Shown: one piece after another, positions 25,307 through 33,546 of the stretch
Numbering within the stretch: position 1 is the stretch's first letter
Layout: each line of letters starts with the position of its first letter
Source of the DNA: an uncultured Actinomycetes bacterium
Lineage (GTDB): Bacteria; Actinomycetota; Acidimicrobiia; Acidimicrobiales; Microtrichaceae
Assembly: GCA_903873135.1 (NCBI GenBank)
Contig: CAIQNH010000119.1
Span: 1 to 36,058, forward strand
Length of the DNA: 36,058 nt
Reading direction: 5' to 3'
Position numbers and translations under genes: made by a program
The notes under the pieces: generated by a model
What the model was told of the DNA's origin: nothing
The model's input: the letters and a program-made list of their open reading frames with translations, nothing else
The model's database searches: none

Positions 25307-26192
25307 CCCGCGCCGCCGAGGCGACGAACCGGGCGGCGACCGACTCGAGCAGCGACGTGGGCGCACCCCCCGAGGCCAGCCCGTCGAGCACGGACTCGAG
25401 GTCCTCGTCGACGTCGGCGAGGTAGGCCCGCCGGGCCGCAGCCACGCCGACACCTCCGGCCACGGCGACCGGCACGCCGAGCCACGCCCACGCCGTCCAG
25501 TCGACGGCGGCGACGGCCGAGGTGAGCGCCCCGGAGCCAGCGACCGTCGCACCACCGGCAGCGGCCGTGATCCGACTCGCAGAGGTGTCGACGCGCAGCA
25601 CGACCAGGCTGCGGTCCGGGCCGACGGCGGTCACGGCGGCCTCGAGTCGTCGGACCCGCGCCAACCGCTCGCTCCCCCGCACCGCCCGCACCGCCCGCTG
25701 CGCGACCGCGACCGGGTCGGAACGGCGCGTGTAGACGGCCCGGTCGGCGTCGCACCGACGACGACGCAGCACCCGCCCCAGTCGCATCCACGCGTCGAGG
25801 CGTTCCAGCACGTCCCCGGGCGTCCCGTCCACCACGCGGGCGACGACCACCTGGTCCGGCCCCAGCAGCCGGTCGCCGCGACGGACGTCGGGGCGGAGCA
25901 GTCCGAGCTGCTCCTCGGCGGCGGCCCGCAGGATGCCGTCGGCGGGCACGTCCAGCTCCTCGGCCGCGGCCAGGAGGGAGGAGATGTCCACGGTGTCGTG
26001 CGGTGCGTCGGCCTGCTCCCCCAGCTCGATGGCTCGACGGAGGACCCGTTCGGCGGCGTCCCGCTCCAGCGCCGGCGCCGGTGGAGCGGGACGAGCGCGA
26101 CCGGACGACGTGGCCCCGGACGGAGGGGCGGTGTCGGCCGCGTGGCCCTGCGCCGGATCCGGGGCACCCGCCGACCGGGTCGCTGTGCTCAC
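25269..26192 (-). CDS. Unrecognised protein with helical N terminus and C-terminal membrane segment
   Basis: I do not recognise this 307-residue protein. Residues 1-43 are low-complexity (Ala, Pro, Ser, Gly). Residues 44-102 look like a helical domain (ERVLRRAIELGEQADAPHDTVDISSLLAAAEELDVPADGILRAAAEEQL) of a kind seen in many actinobacterial membrane proteins of unknown role. An Arg-rich central part follows, then one or two hydrophobic segments at about 220-257 and an acidic end (DVDEDLESVLDGL). GTG start at 26192, six bases after TAGGCT, so it is probably leaderless. It overlaps the AI-2E gene's 3' end by 38 bases on the opposite strand. Function unknown. Confidence 0.75.
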   Translation of the reverse strand: MSTATRSAGAPDPAQGHAADTAPPSGATSSGRARPAPPAPALERDAAERVLRRAIELGEQADAPHDTVDISSLLAAAEELDVPADGILRAAAEEQLGLLRPDVRRGDRLLGPDQVVVARVVDGTPGDVLERLDAWMRLGRVLRRRRCDADRAVYTRRSDPVAVAQRAVRAVRGSERLARVRRLEAAVTAVGPDRSLVVLRVDTSASRITAAAGGATVAGSGALTSAVAAVDWTAWAWLGVPVAVAGGVGVAAARRAYLADVDEDLESVLDGLASGGAPTSLLESVAARFVASAARVTPGWVRSPRPD

Positions 26193-26198
26193 CGCACC

Positions 26199-26204
26199 AG
26201 CCTA
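26199..26204 (-). promoter_or_regulatory. Leaderless -10 box of the 25269-26192 gene
   Basis: On the minus strand TAGGCT lies six bases before the GTG at 26192, the same spacing as at rex and the first AI-2E gene. It lies just downstream of the hairpin that follows hemL, so the operon could end and the next gene start within about 40 bases. Confidence 0.4.
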
Positions 26205-26209
26205 GGGAA

Positions 26210-26227
26210 CCCACCGGCACCGGTGGG
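26210..26227 (-). terminator. Hairpin after hemL
   Basis: A perfect eight-pair stem (CCCACCGG/CCGGTGGG) with a two-base centre lies seven bases after the hemL stop, read on the minus strand. There is no T run, but the strong stem in the 42-base gap suits termination of the rex-hem operon. Confidence 0.45.
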
Positions 26228-26234
26228 CTCGGGT

Positions 26235-27518
26235 TCAGTCGTGCCGGGCGAGTTCGGCGGCCACCTCGTGCGCCGCCCCGACCACCAGCTCGAGGTCGGC
26301 GTCGGTGTGGGCGAGCGACGGGAACATCACCTCGTACGGTCCCGGTGCCAGGGCCACCCCGCGGTCGAGCATCCCGTGGAAGAACGCGGGGTAGCGACCA
26401 CCGGCGACCGACCGGGCCGCACCGTCGAAGTCCACCGGGGTCTCCGGTCCGAGGAACAGTCCGACCAGCGGACCGCACCTCGGCACGACCGCTTCGACGC
26501 CAGCGGCGTCGAAGGCCAGCCGCAACCCGGTGGCGAGCGCCGTGGCGGTGGTCTCGAGCTGCTCGTAGGCCGCGGCGTCGAGCGCCTCGAGGACCGTGAG
26601 TCCGGCGGCCGTGGCGAGCGGGTTCCCCGACAACGTCCCGGCCTGGTACACGGGTCCGGTGGGGGCGAGCGCCGCCATCACCGCTGCGGACGAGCCGAAC
26701 GCCCCGACGGGCAGTCCCCCGCCGATCACCTTGCCGAAGCACCAGACGTCGGGTTGCACACCGAACCGCTCGGTGGCACCGCCGGCGGCGAGCCGGCAAC
26801 CGGTGATCACCTCGTCGTAGAGGAGGAGCGCACCCACGCGGTCGCACTCGGCGCGGAGACCCTCGAGGAACCCGGGCACGGGCGGCACCAGACCCATGTT
26901 CGCCGCGACCGGTTCGACGCAGACCACTGCCACGGACTCGTCGAGGGTCGGGACGACGTTGTAGGGCAGCACCACCGTGTCGGCCACCGCGCCAGCGGTC
27001 ACGCCGGCCGAGTCGGGCACCACCTCGGACCCGATCACCCCCTCGGCCACGCCGGAACCAGCGGCCGCGAGCAGCGCGTCGGAGTGACCGTGGTAGTTGC
27101 CGGCGAACTTGATCGCCGTCGACCGACCGGTGACACCGCGCGCCAGCCGGAGCGCCGACATGGCCGCCTCGGTGCCCGAGCTGACCAACCGCACCTGTTC
27201 GAGTCCCGGGTAGCGGGAGGTGAGCGCCTCCGCGAGCAGGACCTCCCCCTCCGTCGGGGCGCCGTAGGTGGACCCGCGACCTGCGGCCTCGCGCACCGCC
27301 GCCACCACGCGCGGATCCGCGTGCCCGAGGATCGACGCCCCGTAGCTCTGCACCAGGTCGACCAGCCGCCGGCCCTCGACGTCCCAGACGTGGGCACCCT
27401 CGGCACGGGACACGAAGTAGGGCGTCCCGCCGACGGACCGGAACGCCCGAACCGGCGAGTTCACGCCGCCCGGGATGACCCGCAGTCCCCGCTCGAAGAG
27501 CTCGGCGTTGCTCGTCAC
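26235..27518 (-). CDS. hemL: Glutamate-1-semialdehyde 2,1-aminomutase
   Basis: PLP enzyme that converts glutamate-1-semialdehyde to 5-aminolevulinate, the second step of the C5 haem pathway; 427 residues, the usual size. The active-site lysine is Lys263 in CFGKVIGGGLPVGAFG, and the family stretches RVIPGGVNSPVRAF and VSSGTEAAMSALRLAR are present, with KFAGNYHGHSD and YDEVITGCR following. Start is GTG at 27518, overlapping the hemB stop (GTGA); further upstream the frame reads shadow sequence of hemB. Last gene of the rex-hem operon, although it acts early in the pathway. Identity secure. Confidence 0.97.
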   Translation of the reverse strand: MTSNAELFERGLRVIPGGVNSPVRAFRSVGGTPYFVSRAEGAHVWDVEGRRLVDLVQSYGASILGHADPRVVAAVREAAGRGSTYGAPTEGEVLLAEALTSRYPGLEQVRLVSSGTEAAMSALRLARGVTGRSTAIKFAGNYHGHSDALLAAAGSGVAEGVIGSEVVPDSAGVTAGAVADTVVLPYNVVPTLDESVAVVCVEPVAANMGLVPPVPGFLEGLRAECDRVGALLLYDEVITGCRLAAGGATERFGVQPDVWCFGKVIGGGLPVGAFGSSAAVMAALAPTGPVYQAGTLSGNPLATAAGLTVLEALDAAAYEQLETTATALATGLRLAFDAAGVEAVVPRCGPLVGLFLGPETPVDFDGAARSVAGGRYPAFFHGMLDRGVALAPGPYEVMFPSLAHTDADLELVVGAAHEVAAELARHD

Positions 27519-28495
27519 TGGAGCCGCTCCGCGAGCGACCGGGCGAAGTAGGTCAGCACGAGGTCGGCACCGGCGCGCACCACGGCGGTGATCTGCTCGA
27601 ACGCCACGGCGTCGCCGTCGATCCAGCCCCGCTCGGCAGCGGCGTGCACCATCGCGTACTCCCCCGACACGTGGTAGGCGGCCAGGGGGACGTCGACCAT
27701 CGACCGGGCCCGGGCGAGCACGTCCAGGCAGGTCATCGCCGGCTTGACCATCAGGGCGTCGGCGCCCTCGGCCAGGTCGAGACGCAGCTCCTCGAGCGAC
27801 TCCCGGACGTTGGCCGGGTCCTGCTGGTAGGCGCGGCGGTCGCCGCCGTCGGCGATCTCCACGTCGACCGCGTCGCGGAACGGTCCGTAGAGGGCCGACG
27901 CGTACTTGGCGGCGTAGGCCAGGATCGCCACGTCGAGGGCCCCCGACGAGTCGAGCGCCGAACGGATCACCCGCACCTGGCCGTCCATCATCCCGGACGG
28001 GGCGCAGACGTCGGCGCCGGCCGCGGCCTGGGCCACGGCCACCTCGGCGTACCGCTCGAGGGTGGCGTCGTTGTCGACCAGACCGCGGTCGTCGAGCACG
28101 CCGCAGTGCCCGTGGTCCGTGTACTCGTCGACGCACAGGTCGGCCACCAGGACCACCTGGTCGCCGAACCGGTCCCGCAGGTCGCGCAGCGCGACCTGGA
28201 CCACACCGTCGGGGTCGGAGGCACCGCTCCCCACGGCGTCCTTGCGCTCCGGCACCCCGAACAGGATGACGGCGGGGATGCCGAGGTCCACGAGCTCACC
28301 GACCTCCCGCACGAGCGAACGCCGGGAGTGCTGCACCACGCCCGGGAGCGACGGCACGGGCACCGGGTCGTCGACCCCCTCACGGACGAACAGCGGTGCC
28401 ACCAGGTCGTCGACACCCAACCGGGTCTCGGCGACGAGTCGGCGGAGCGCCGCGGTGCGGCGGAGGCGGCGGGGGCGTCGGACGGGAAGGTCCAC
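27515..28495 (-). CDS. hemB: Porphobilinogen synthase (5-aminolevulinate dehydratase)
   Basis: Joins two 5-aminolevulinate molecules into porphobilinogen; 326 residues. The Schiff-base lysines are in AYAAKYASALYGPFRDAV and in LMVKPAMTCLD. The metal-binding stretch reads DLCVDEYTDHGHCG: Cys and Cys flank an Asp, an intermediate form between the zinc (three Cys) and magnesium (Asp-rich) types that is usual in actinobacteria. Start is GTG at 28495, nine bases after the TAG stop of the HAD gene. In a coupled operon with hemL; identity is secure. Confidence 0.97.
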   Translation of the reverse strand: MDLPVRRPRRLRRTAALRRLVAETRLGVDDLVAPLFVREGVDDPVPVPSLPGVVQHSRRSLVREVGELVDLGIPAVILFGVPERKDAVGSGASDPDGVVQVALRDLRDRFGDQVVLVADLCVDEYTDHGHCGVLDDRGLVDNDATLERYAEVAVAQAAAGADVCAPSGMMDGQVRVIRSALDSSGALDVAILAYAAKYASALYGPFRDAVDVEIADGGDRRAYQQDPANVRESLEELRLDLAEGADALMVKPAMTCLDVLARARSMVDVPLAAYHVSGEYAMVHAAAERGWIDGDAVAFEQITAVVRAGADLVLTYFARSLAERLQ

Positions 28496-28504
28496 GCCGA
28501 GAGC

Positions 28505-29176
28505 CTACGGCTCGGTGCGCCCGACGAGTCCAGCCAGCACCGTCGGGTCGAGCTCGGCGCACGACTCCACCACCAGGTCGGCGGAGGAGAAGTCCATGCC
28601 GGAGGTGAGCGAACTCGGGACGGCCACGGCCCGCAGACCCGCCGATCGGGCTGCTGCGACCCCGTGGACCGAGTCCTCGACGGCCACCACCCCCGACGCC
28701 GGGACACCGAGACGGGACACGGCGAGCAGGTAGAGCGCCGGGTCCGGCTTGGTCCTCGGCACCTCGTCGCCGCTGCACACGGTCACCATCCGGTCGAGCA
28801 GACCACGCTCCTCGAGGTGGGCCACCACCCAGTCCGCCGGAGAGGACGACGCCACGGCGATCGGCACGCCCGCGGCGACGAGCGCGTCCATGAGCTCGAT
28901 CACCCCGGGCAACGGCTCCAGCCCCCGGGCGCACTCCCAGTTGGCCAGGCGACGGCGCGGCACCAGCTCCGCCCGGTCGACCGGACGACCCAGGTCGGCC
29001 TCCAGGATGTCGGCCCAGTGAGGGTGGTCCGTCGTCCCGATGAACGTGCGCCACAGGTCGAGGGAGAGCTCCACGCCGTGCTCGGCGAAGATCGCCGCAG
29101 CGGTCGCGTACTCGCACCACTCGGTGTCGATCACGAGGCCGTCGAAGTCGAACACGACGGCGTGGAGGCCGGTCAC
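28505..29176 (-). CDS. HAD-superfamily phosphatase in the haem operon
   Basis: Haloacid dehalogenase-type hydrolase of the phosphoglucomutase/phosphatase-like class, 223 residues from GTG 29176. Motif I is DFDGLVIDT (nucleophile Asp and general acid Asp), motif II is in VASSSP, motif III lysine in RTKPDPALYL, and motif IV is VEDSVHG. An alpha-helical cap lies between motifs I and II. The start overlaps the cobA-hemD stop (GTGA); the frame is open upstream but reads shadow sequence. Substrate is unknown: the location between uroporphyrinogen and porphobilinogen genes suggests a link to tetrapyrrole or cofactor metabolism, but HAD enzymes with this cap act on many small phosphates. Confidence 0.9.
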   Translation of the reverse strand: MTGLHAVVFDFDGLVIDTEWCEYATAAAIFAEHGVELSLDLWRTFIGTTDHPHWADILEADLGRPVDRAELVPRRRLANWECARGLEPLPGVIELMDALVAAGVPIAVASSSPADWVVAHLEERGLLDRMVTVCSGDEVPRTKPDPALYLLAVSRLGVPASGVVAVEDSVHGVAAARSAGLRAVAVPSSLTSGMDFSSADLVVESCAELDPTVLAGLVGRTEP

Positions 29177-30636
29177 GGCGTTCCCGCCCACCGTCGGAGC
29201 GCGTCGACGAGACCCGGGATCGTGTGCTCGTCGGCCACCAGGTCCACGGTCAGACCGCGCGCCTCGGCCGTCGCAGCGGTGACGGGCCCGATGCACGCCA
29301 CCACCGCCGGGACGGCGGCAGGTCCGAACGCGTCGAGGAACCGCTCGACGGTGGACGAGCTGGTGAAGGTCACCACGTCGGCCGACGACACCCGGTCACG
29401 AGCGGCGTCGTCGGGACGGGCCGGATCGGTCCGGTAGGCAGCGACCACGTCGACCTCCCATCCCCGGCGACGCCACCCGTCGGGGAGCACGTCCCTGGCC
29501 TGTTCGGCTCGGGCCAGGAGGATGCGCCCGCCGCCGGGGGGCGGGTCCGGGAAGACCTCGAGGAGCGACTCGGCGACGAACCGGGGTGGGACCAGGTCGG
29601 CGACGAGGCCCCGCTCCGCCAGCACCCGGGCCGTGCCGGGGCCGATCGCTCCGATGTGGACCCCGGCCAGGTCCCGACCGTCACGCAGTCGGTCGCAGAC
29701 CCGGGCAGCACCGTTGGGCGAGGTGAGGACCAGCCAGTCGTAGCGGTCGACCCCGGCGAGGGCCTCGGCCAGCCCGGCCCCGCCGTCGGTCGGATCGACG
29801 ATCGAGATGACCGGGGCCTCGACCACCTCCGCACCCGCCGCCCGGAGGGCGGTGGCGAGCTCCGAGGCCTGGGGTCGGGCCCGGGTGACCACGACGCTGC
29901 GACCGAACAGGGGGCGTCGCTCGAACCAGTCGAGCTCGGCGGCCGCCACCTCACCCACCACGATCGTGGCCGGCGCCTCCACGCCGGCGTCGGCGATCGT
30001 CCCGAGCGTGGCCCGCACCGTGCGCTGGTTCGGACGCGTCCCCCAGGTCACGGCCGCCACCGGCGTCCCGGCCGGGAGCCCTCCCGCCCGGAGTCGCTCG
30101 GCGATCGTGCGCAGGTGGGTGACCCCCATCAGGATCACGATCGTCCCGCCCACCCGGGCGACGGCCTCCCAGTCCACCTGCGGCTCACCCTTGGCCGGGT
30201 CCTCGTGGCCGGTCACCACGGTCACGCTCGTCGAACGGTGGCGCAACGTCACCGGGATGCCCGCCGAGGCGGGCACCGCGAACGCCGCCGACACCCCGGG
30301 CACCACCTCGAACTCGACTCCGGCGGCAGTCAGTGCGGCGACCTCCTCGGCTCCCCGGGCGAACACGTACGGGTCGCCGCCCTTCAACCGGACGACCTCC
30401 AGTCCGGACCGACCGCGGTCGACCAGGACCGCGTTGATCTCGTCCTGCGTCATGGTCGGGTGACGGGGGGACTTGCCCACGTCGATCCGCTCGGCGGAAC
30501 CGGGCACCAGCTCCAGGAGCTCGGGCGGAGCGAGCCGGTCGTGCACGACCACGTCGGCCCGGGACAGGAGCTCCGCACCGCGGACCGTCACCAGGCCCGG
30601 ATCCCCGGGGCCGGCCCCGACCAGGTAGACGGTCAC
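29173..30636 (-). CDS. cobA-hemD: Fused uroporphyrinogen-III C-methyltransferase and uroporphyrinogen-III synthase
   Basis: Two-domain enzyme, 487 residues. Residues 1 to about 242 are the SAM-dependent methyltransferase (SUMT/CobA): VYLVGAGPGDPGLVTVRGAELL, VRLKGGDPYVFARGAEEV and RHRSTSVTVVTGHE are family signatures. Residues from about 245 to the end are HemD, which closes hydroxymethylbilane to uroporphyrinogen III; RSVVVTRARPQASELATALR and TFTSSSTVERFLDAFG are recognisable. The fusion places the product of one step beside the enzyme that diverts it to precorrin-2 (sirohaem or cobalamin). This fusion is common in actinobacteria. GTG start, overlapping the hemC stop (GTGA). Confidence 0.96.
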   Translation of the reverse strand: MTVYLVGAGPGDPGLVTVRGAELLSRADVVVHDRLAPPELLELVPGSAERIDVGKSPRHPTMTQDEINAVLVDRGRSGLEVVRLKGGDPYVFARGAEEVAALTAAGVEFEVVPGVSAAFAVPASAGIPVTLRHRSTSVTVVTGHEDPAKGEPQVDWEAVARVGGTIVILMGVTHLRTIAERLRAGGLPAGTPVAAVTWGTRPNQRTVRATLGTIADAGVEAPATIVVGEVAAAELDWFERRPLFGRSVVVTRARPQASELATALRAAGAEVVEAPVISIVDPTDGGAGLAEALAGVDRYDWLVLTSPNGAARVCDRLRDGRDLAGVHIGAIGPGTARVLAERGLVADLVPPRFVAESLLEVFPDPPPGGGRILLARAEQARDVLPDGWRRRGWEVDVVAAYRTDPARPDDAARDRVSSADVVTFTSSSTVERFLDAFGPAAVPAVVACIGPVTAATAEARGLTVDLVADEHTIPGLVDALRRWAGTP

Positions 30637-31550
30637 GCCAGCTCCGCCAGCGCTGCCCGCAGGTCGACCGCAGCGCTGCGACCGAGGCGGTCCGGGTCGT
30701 CGCCGTGCAGCTCGACACGGGCGACCGGTGCCGGGTGGCCCGTCCAGTCGGCCGGGGAGAGCACGGCGTGCAGGACCAGCCCGTCGCCGGCGGCCCGGGC
30801 GTGGGCACCGGCCGGCAGGTCGCAGTCACCGCCGAGCTCGGCCAGGAACGCCCGCTCGGCGTCGACGCAGCGCCGGGAGTCGACGTCCTCGATCGAGCGC
30901 AGCAGCTGCAGGACGCGGTCGTCGTCCGCACGGCACTCCACGGCGAGCGCACCCTGGCCGACCTGGGGGACGAACGACCCCGGGTCGAACACCTCCGACG
31001 CACCCGGCTCCAGACGACCGGACCAGCCGAGCCGGTCGAGCGCGGCCACCGCCACGACCACGGCGGCGATCGAGTCGCGACCGACCCGGTCGAGTCGGGT
31101 GGCCATGTTGCCGCGCAGGTCCACGAAGCGCAGGTCCCCACGCAGGTGGGCCAGCTGGACCCGACGACGACGAGAGCCCGTGGCCACGGTGGCACCGGTC
31201 GGGAGCCTGTCGAGCGACGCACCCACCAGCGCGTCCCGGGGGTCGGCCCGCTCGGGCACGGCACCGATCACGAGCCCGGGCGGCGTCAGCGCGGGGAGGT
31301 CCTTGGCGGAGTGGACCGCCACGTCGGCACGGCCGGCGAGGAGCGCAGCCTGGACCTCGGTGGCGAACACACCCTTGCCGCCGAGTTCGCTCAGGGGCAC
31401 GTCGGTGCGACGGTCCCCCTCGGTCACGAGCGGGACCGCCTCGACCTGCAGGTCCGGCGCAGCGGCCCGGAGCATCGCGGCCACCAGGTCGGTCTGGGCC
31501 AGGGCCAGCGGCGACGAGCGCGTCGCGATCCGCAACGGACTGGCGGTCAC
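30633..31550 (-). CDS. hemC: Hydroxymethylbilane synthase (porphobilinogen deaminase)
   Basis: Polymerises four porphobilinogen units into hydroxymethylbilane; 305 residues. The dipyrromethane cofactor is bound by Cys243 in the GGDCDLPAGAHA stretch (Cys242 in E. coli). The N-terminal RIATRSSPLALAQTDLV, GGKGVFATEVQ and AVHSAKDLP blocks, the last holding the catalytic Asp, and the Arg-rich substrate channel (GSRRRRVQL) are all present. Start is GTG at 31550, six bases after the hemA stop. Identity secure. Confidence 0.97.
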   Translation of the reverse strand: MTASPLRIATRSSPLALAQTDLVAAMLRAAAPDLQVEAVPLVTEGDRRTDVPLSELGGKGVFATEVQAALLAGRADVAVHSAKDLPALTPPGLVIGAVPERADPRDALVGASLDRLPTGATVATGSRRRRVQLAHLRGDLRFVDLRGNMATRLDRVGRDSIAAVVVAVAALDRLGWSGRLEPGASEVFDPGSFVPQVGQGALAVECRADDDRVLQLLRSIEDVDSRRCVDAERAFLAELGGDCDLPAGAHARAAGDGLVLHAVLSPADWTGHPAPVARVELHGDDPDRLGRSAAVDLRAALAELA

Positions 31551-31556
31551 GTCGGG

Positions 31557-32903
31557 TCAGCTCGACGCCGGTGGCTGCTCCGGAGCGTCACCACGGTCGA
31601 CGCCGCCGGTGGTCCCGCCGTCCCGCCCGGGCGCTGGACCCGGTTCGACCAGGTCGAACAGGTCACGCACCGACTCGGCGAGTCGGTCACCCAACGAGGT
31701 GCCCGCGGCACGCTTCAGGCTCACCGTCGGCTCGTGGAGCAACTTGGCGACCAGCGACCGGGTGACCTCCTCGACCGCCTGCGCCTGCTCGGGGCTGAGC
31801 CGGCCGACGCTGCGGTCGAGCTCCGTCCGGCGGACCTCCTCGAACCGGTCCCGCATGGCCCGGACCACCGGGTCGACCTCACGGGCGCTCGCCACGGCTG
31901 CGAACCGGGCCAGTTCCTGCTCGAGGATCTGCTGGACCGCCACGACCTCGCGGTGGCGCTCGGCCAGGCTCGCGTCGGTCAGGGCCGTCACGGCGTGGAG
32001 GTCGAGCAGCGTCACGCCGTCCACCCGACCCGCGGCCGGGTCCACGTCCCGGGGCAACCCGATGTCGACGACGAGGAGTGGTCGCTCCGTCCCGGCCCGG
32101 CCGGCCTCGACCAGGTCGGCGCTCACCACGGCGTCCGGTGCGCTCGTCGCCGTGACCACCAGGTCGACCCGGCCGAGGACCTCGCCGAGGCGGTCGAGCT
32201 CCACGGCGACGCAGTCGTCGGAGCCGAGCTCGGCGACGAGGTCCGTGGCGGTCCCGATGCTCCGGTTGGCGACGGTCAGCGACGCCACGCCGGCGTCGAG
32301 GAGGAACCCGCCGACCGATCGACCCATGGAGCCGGCACCGACCAGCAGGGCGTCGCGGCCGCGCAGCGAACCGAGGTGGTCGGCAGCGATCACCACCGCC
32401 GCCTGCGGGACGGAGGTCACGCCCTGGGCGATCGCTGTCTCGGTCCGGGCGCGCTTCCCGACCTCCACCGCGTGCCGGAACAGCGCGTTGAGCTGGCGAC
32501 CCGACACGCCCTCGTCCCGGGCGGCCTCCCACGCGCCGCGCAGCTGGCCGAGCACCTCGTGCTCGCCCGGCACGGCGGAGTCGAGACCAGCGGCCACGGC
32601 GAAGAGGTGCCGCACGGCGTCGTCGTCGTGGTGCACGTAGAGCGAGTCGGCGAACCGCTCGGGTGGGAGGTAGGTCAGGTCGGCGAACACGTCCCGGGCC
32701 TCGTCGTACGCGCCGTGGAACCGCTCCGCCACCAGGTAGACCTCGGTCCGGTTGCAGGTGGAGAGGACCACCGCCTCCGAGATGTGCTCGGCCGCTGCGA
32801 GCGACGCGAGGACCTTGACGAGCCGCGAGCGGTCGACGGTCATCAGCTCGAGCAGCTCGAGCGGTGCCGATCGGTGGTTGGCTCCTACGACGACGACAGA
32901 CAC
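31557..32903 (-). CDS. hemA: Glutamyl-tRNA reductase
   Basis: First committed enzyme of the C5 pathway, reducing glutamyl-tRNA to glutamate-1-semialdehyde with NADPH; 448 residues. The catalytic Cys50 is in VVLSTCNRTEVY, GANHRSAPL lies near the start, and the NADPH-binding glycine-rich region is LLVGAGSMGRSVGGFLLDAG. With GTG at 32903 as start, the catalytic Cys falls at residue 50, as in the best-studied family members; the frame could be extended 32 codons upstream but that is shadow of the preceding gene. The start lies inside the last 19 bases of the precorrin-2 dehydrogenase gene and uses AAGGAG as ribosome site. The C-terminal dimerisation helix ends in a Gly/Pro-rich tail. Confidence 0.96.
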   Translation of the reverse strand: MSVVVVGANHRSAPLELLELMTVDRSRLVKVLASLAAAEHISEAVVLSTCNRTEVYLVAERFHGAYDEARDVFADLTYLPPERFADSLYVHHDDDAVRHLFAVAAGLDSAVPGEHEVLGQLRGAWEAARDEGVSGRQLNALFRHAVEVGKRARTETAIAQGVTSVPQAAVVIAADHLGSLRGRDALLVGAGSMGRSVGGFLLDAGVASLTVANRSIGTATDLVAELGSDDCVAVELDRLGEVLGRVDLVVTATSAPDAVVSADLVEAGRAGTERPLLVVDIGLPRDVDPAAGRVDGVTLLDLHAVTALTDASLAERHREVVAVQQILEQELARFAAVASAREVDPVVRAMRDRFEEVRRTELDRSVGRLSPEQAQAVEEVTRSLVAKLLHEPTVSLKRAAGTSLGDRLAESVRDLFDLVEPGPAPGRDGGTTGGVDRGDAPEQPPASS

Positions 32904-33532
32904 GCCAGCAGGCGCTCCTTCGCTTCGGCCCGACGGCCACGACGGATGAGGTCCAGCAGGACCGGATCCAGCATGGTCCGATCCAGTCCCGACCGCCAAT
33001 CTACGCCCCCCGGGCCGAGCCCCTCAGGCACGTCCGAGCGCACCTCGGCGAGGAGTTCGGCGAGCAGCGACCTGCCGCCGGGATCGAGCTGCACCAGGTC
33101 GTCGAGCGCCCCGGCGATCCGCTCGGCCACCCAGCGGGAGAGTCCAGGTACCCGGGCAGGTGTGGCGACCGTCACGACCACGCCGTCGGCCACTGCGACG
33201 GCCGGGAACGACACCTCGGTGCGCGCCGCGTCCCCCGACCGGGCCACGAGGGTGCCGGGGTCGGCGGCGGCGACGACCCGATCGTCGACCGCCGCCGAGT
33301 CGGTGGCCACGACCACCAGCCGGACGCCGGCGGCGTCGGAGTCCTCGAACGGCCGTGGCTCCCAGCGCAGTCGACCCGAGTCGTGGGCCGAGCGCAGCTG
33401 GGCCGTGGCGTCCGGGGCGACCACCACGACCGAGGCTCCGGCGTCCACCAGACGCTCGGCCCGACGGGTGCCGACCGGTCCGCCACCGACCACGAGGCAC
33501 GGCCAGCCGCGGAGGTCGAGGTCGAGGAGCAC
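32885..33532 (-). CDS. Precorrin-2 dehydrogenase / sirohydrochlorin ferrochelatase family protein
   Basis: CysG N-terminal/Met8-type enzyme, 215 residues. The NAD-binding fold is visible at the start (LVVGGGPVGTRRAERLVDAGASVVVVAP), followed by RLVVVATDSAAVDDRVVAAA and the conserved RSGDAARTEVSFPA region (NVVDDxxxxxFxxPA-like). It oxidises precorrin-2 to sirohydrochlorin; whether it also inserts iron, as Met8 does, cannot be told. The start is uncertain: GTG at 33532 is used, 14 bases after the rex stop and lacking a good ribosome site; a CTG overlapping the rex stop (CTGA) is an alternative. The gene lies between rex and hemA, so sirohaem and haem synthesis share the Rex-linked operon. Confidence 0.88.
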   Translation of the reverse strand: MLLDLDLRGWPCLVVGGGPVGTRRAERLVDAGASVVVVAPDATAQLRSAHDSGRLRWEPRPFEDSDAAGVRLVVVATDSAAVDDRVVAAADPGTLVARSGDAARTEVSFPAVAVADGVVVTVATPARVPGLSRWVAERIAGALDDLVQLDPGGRSLLAELLAEVRSDVPEGLGPGGVDWRSGLDRTMLDPVLLDLIRRGRRAEAKERLLACLSSS

Positions 33533-33546
33533 GGGCCCGGCGGCGC

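Noticed and set aside
22969-25425. Long plus-strand open frame opposite the first AI-2E gene and running through the second in another frame
   Set aside because: The translation is low-complexity (His, Gly, Asp, Arg) and runs across the divergent promoter region between the two real AI-2E genes. It is a shadow of high-GC codon bias.
29224-32640. Very long open frame on the plus strand opposite the hem genes
   Set aside because: It is antisense to hemA, hemC and cobA-hemD, which match known families along their whole length. Its own translation is Arg/Ser/Thr-rich with no family motif, as expected from the third-codon GC bias of the real genes.
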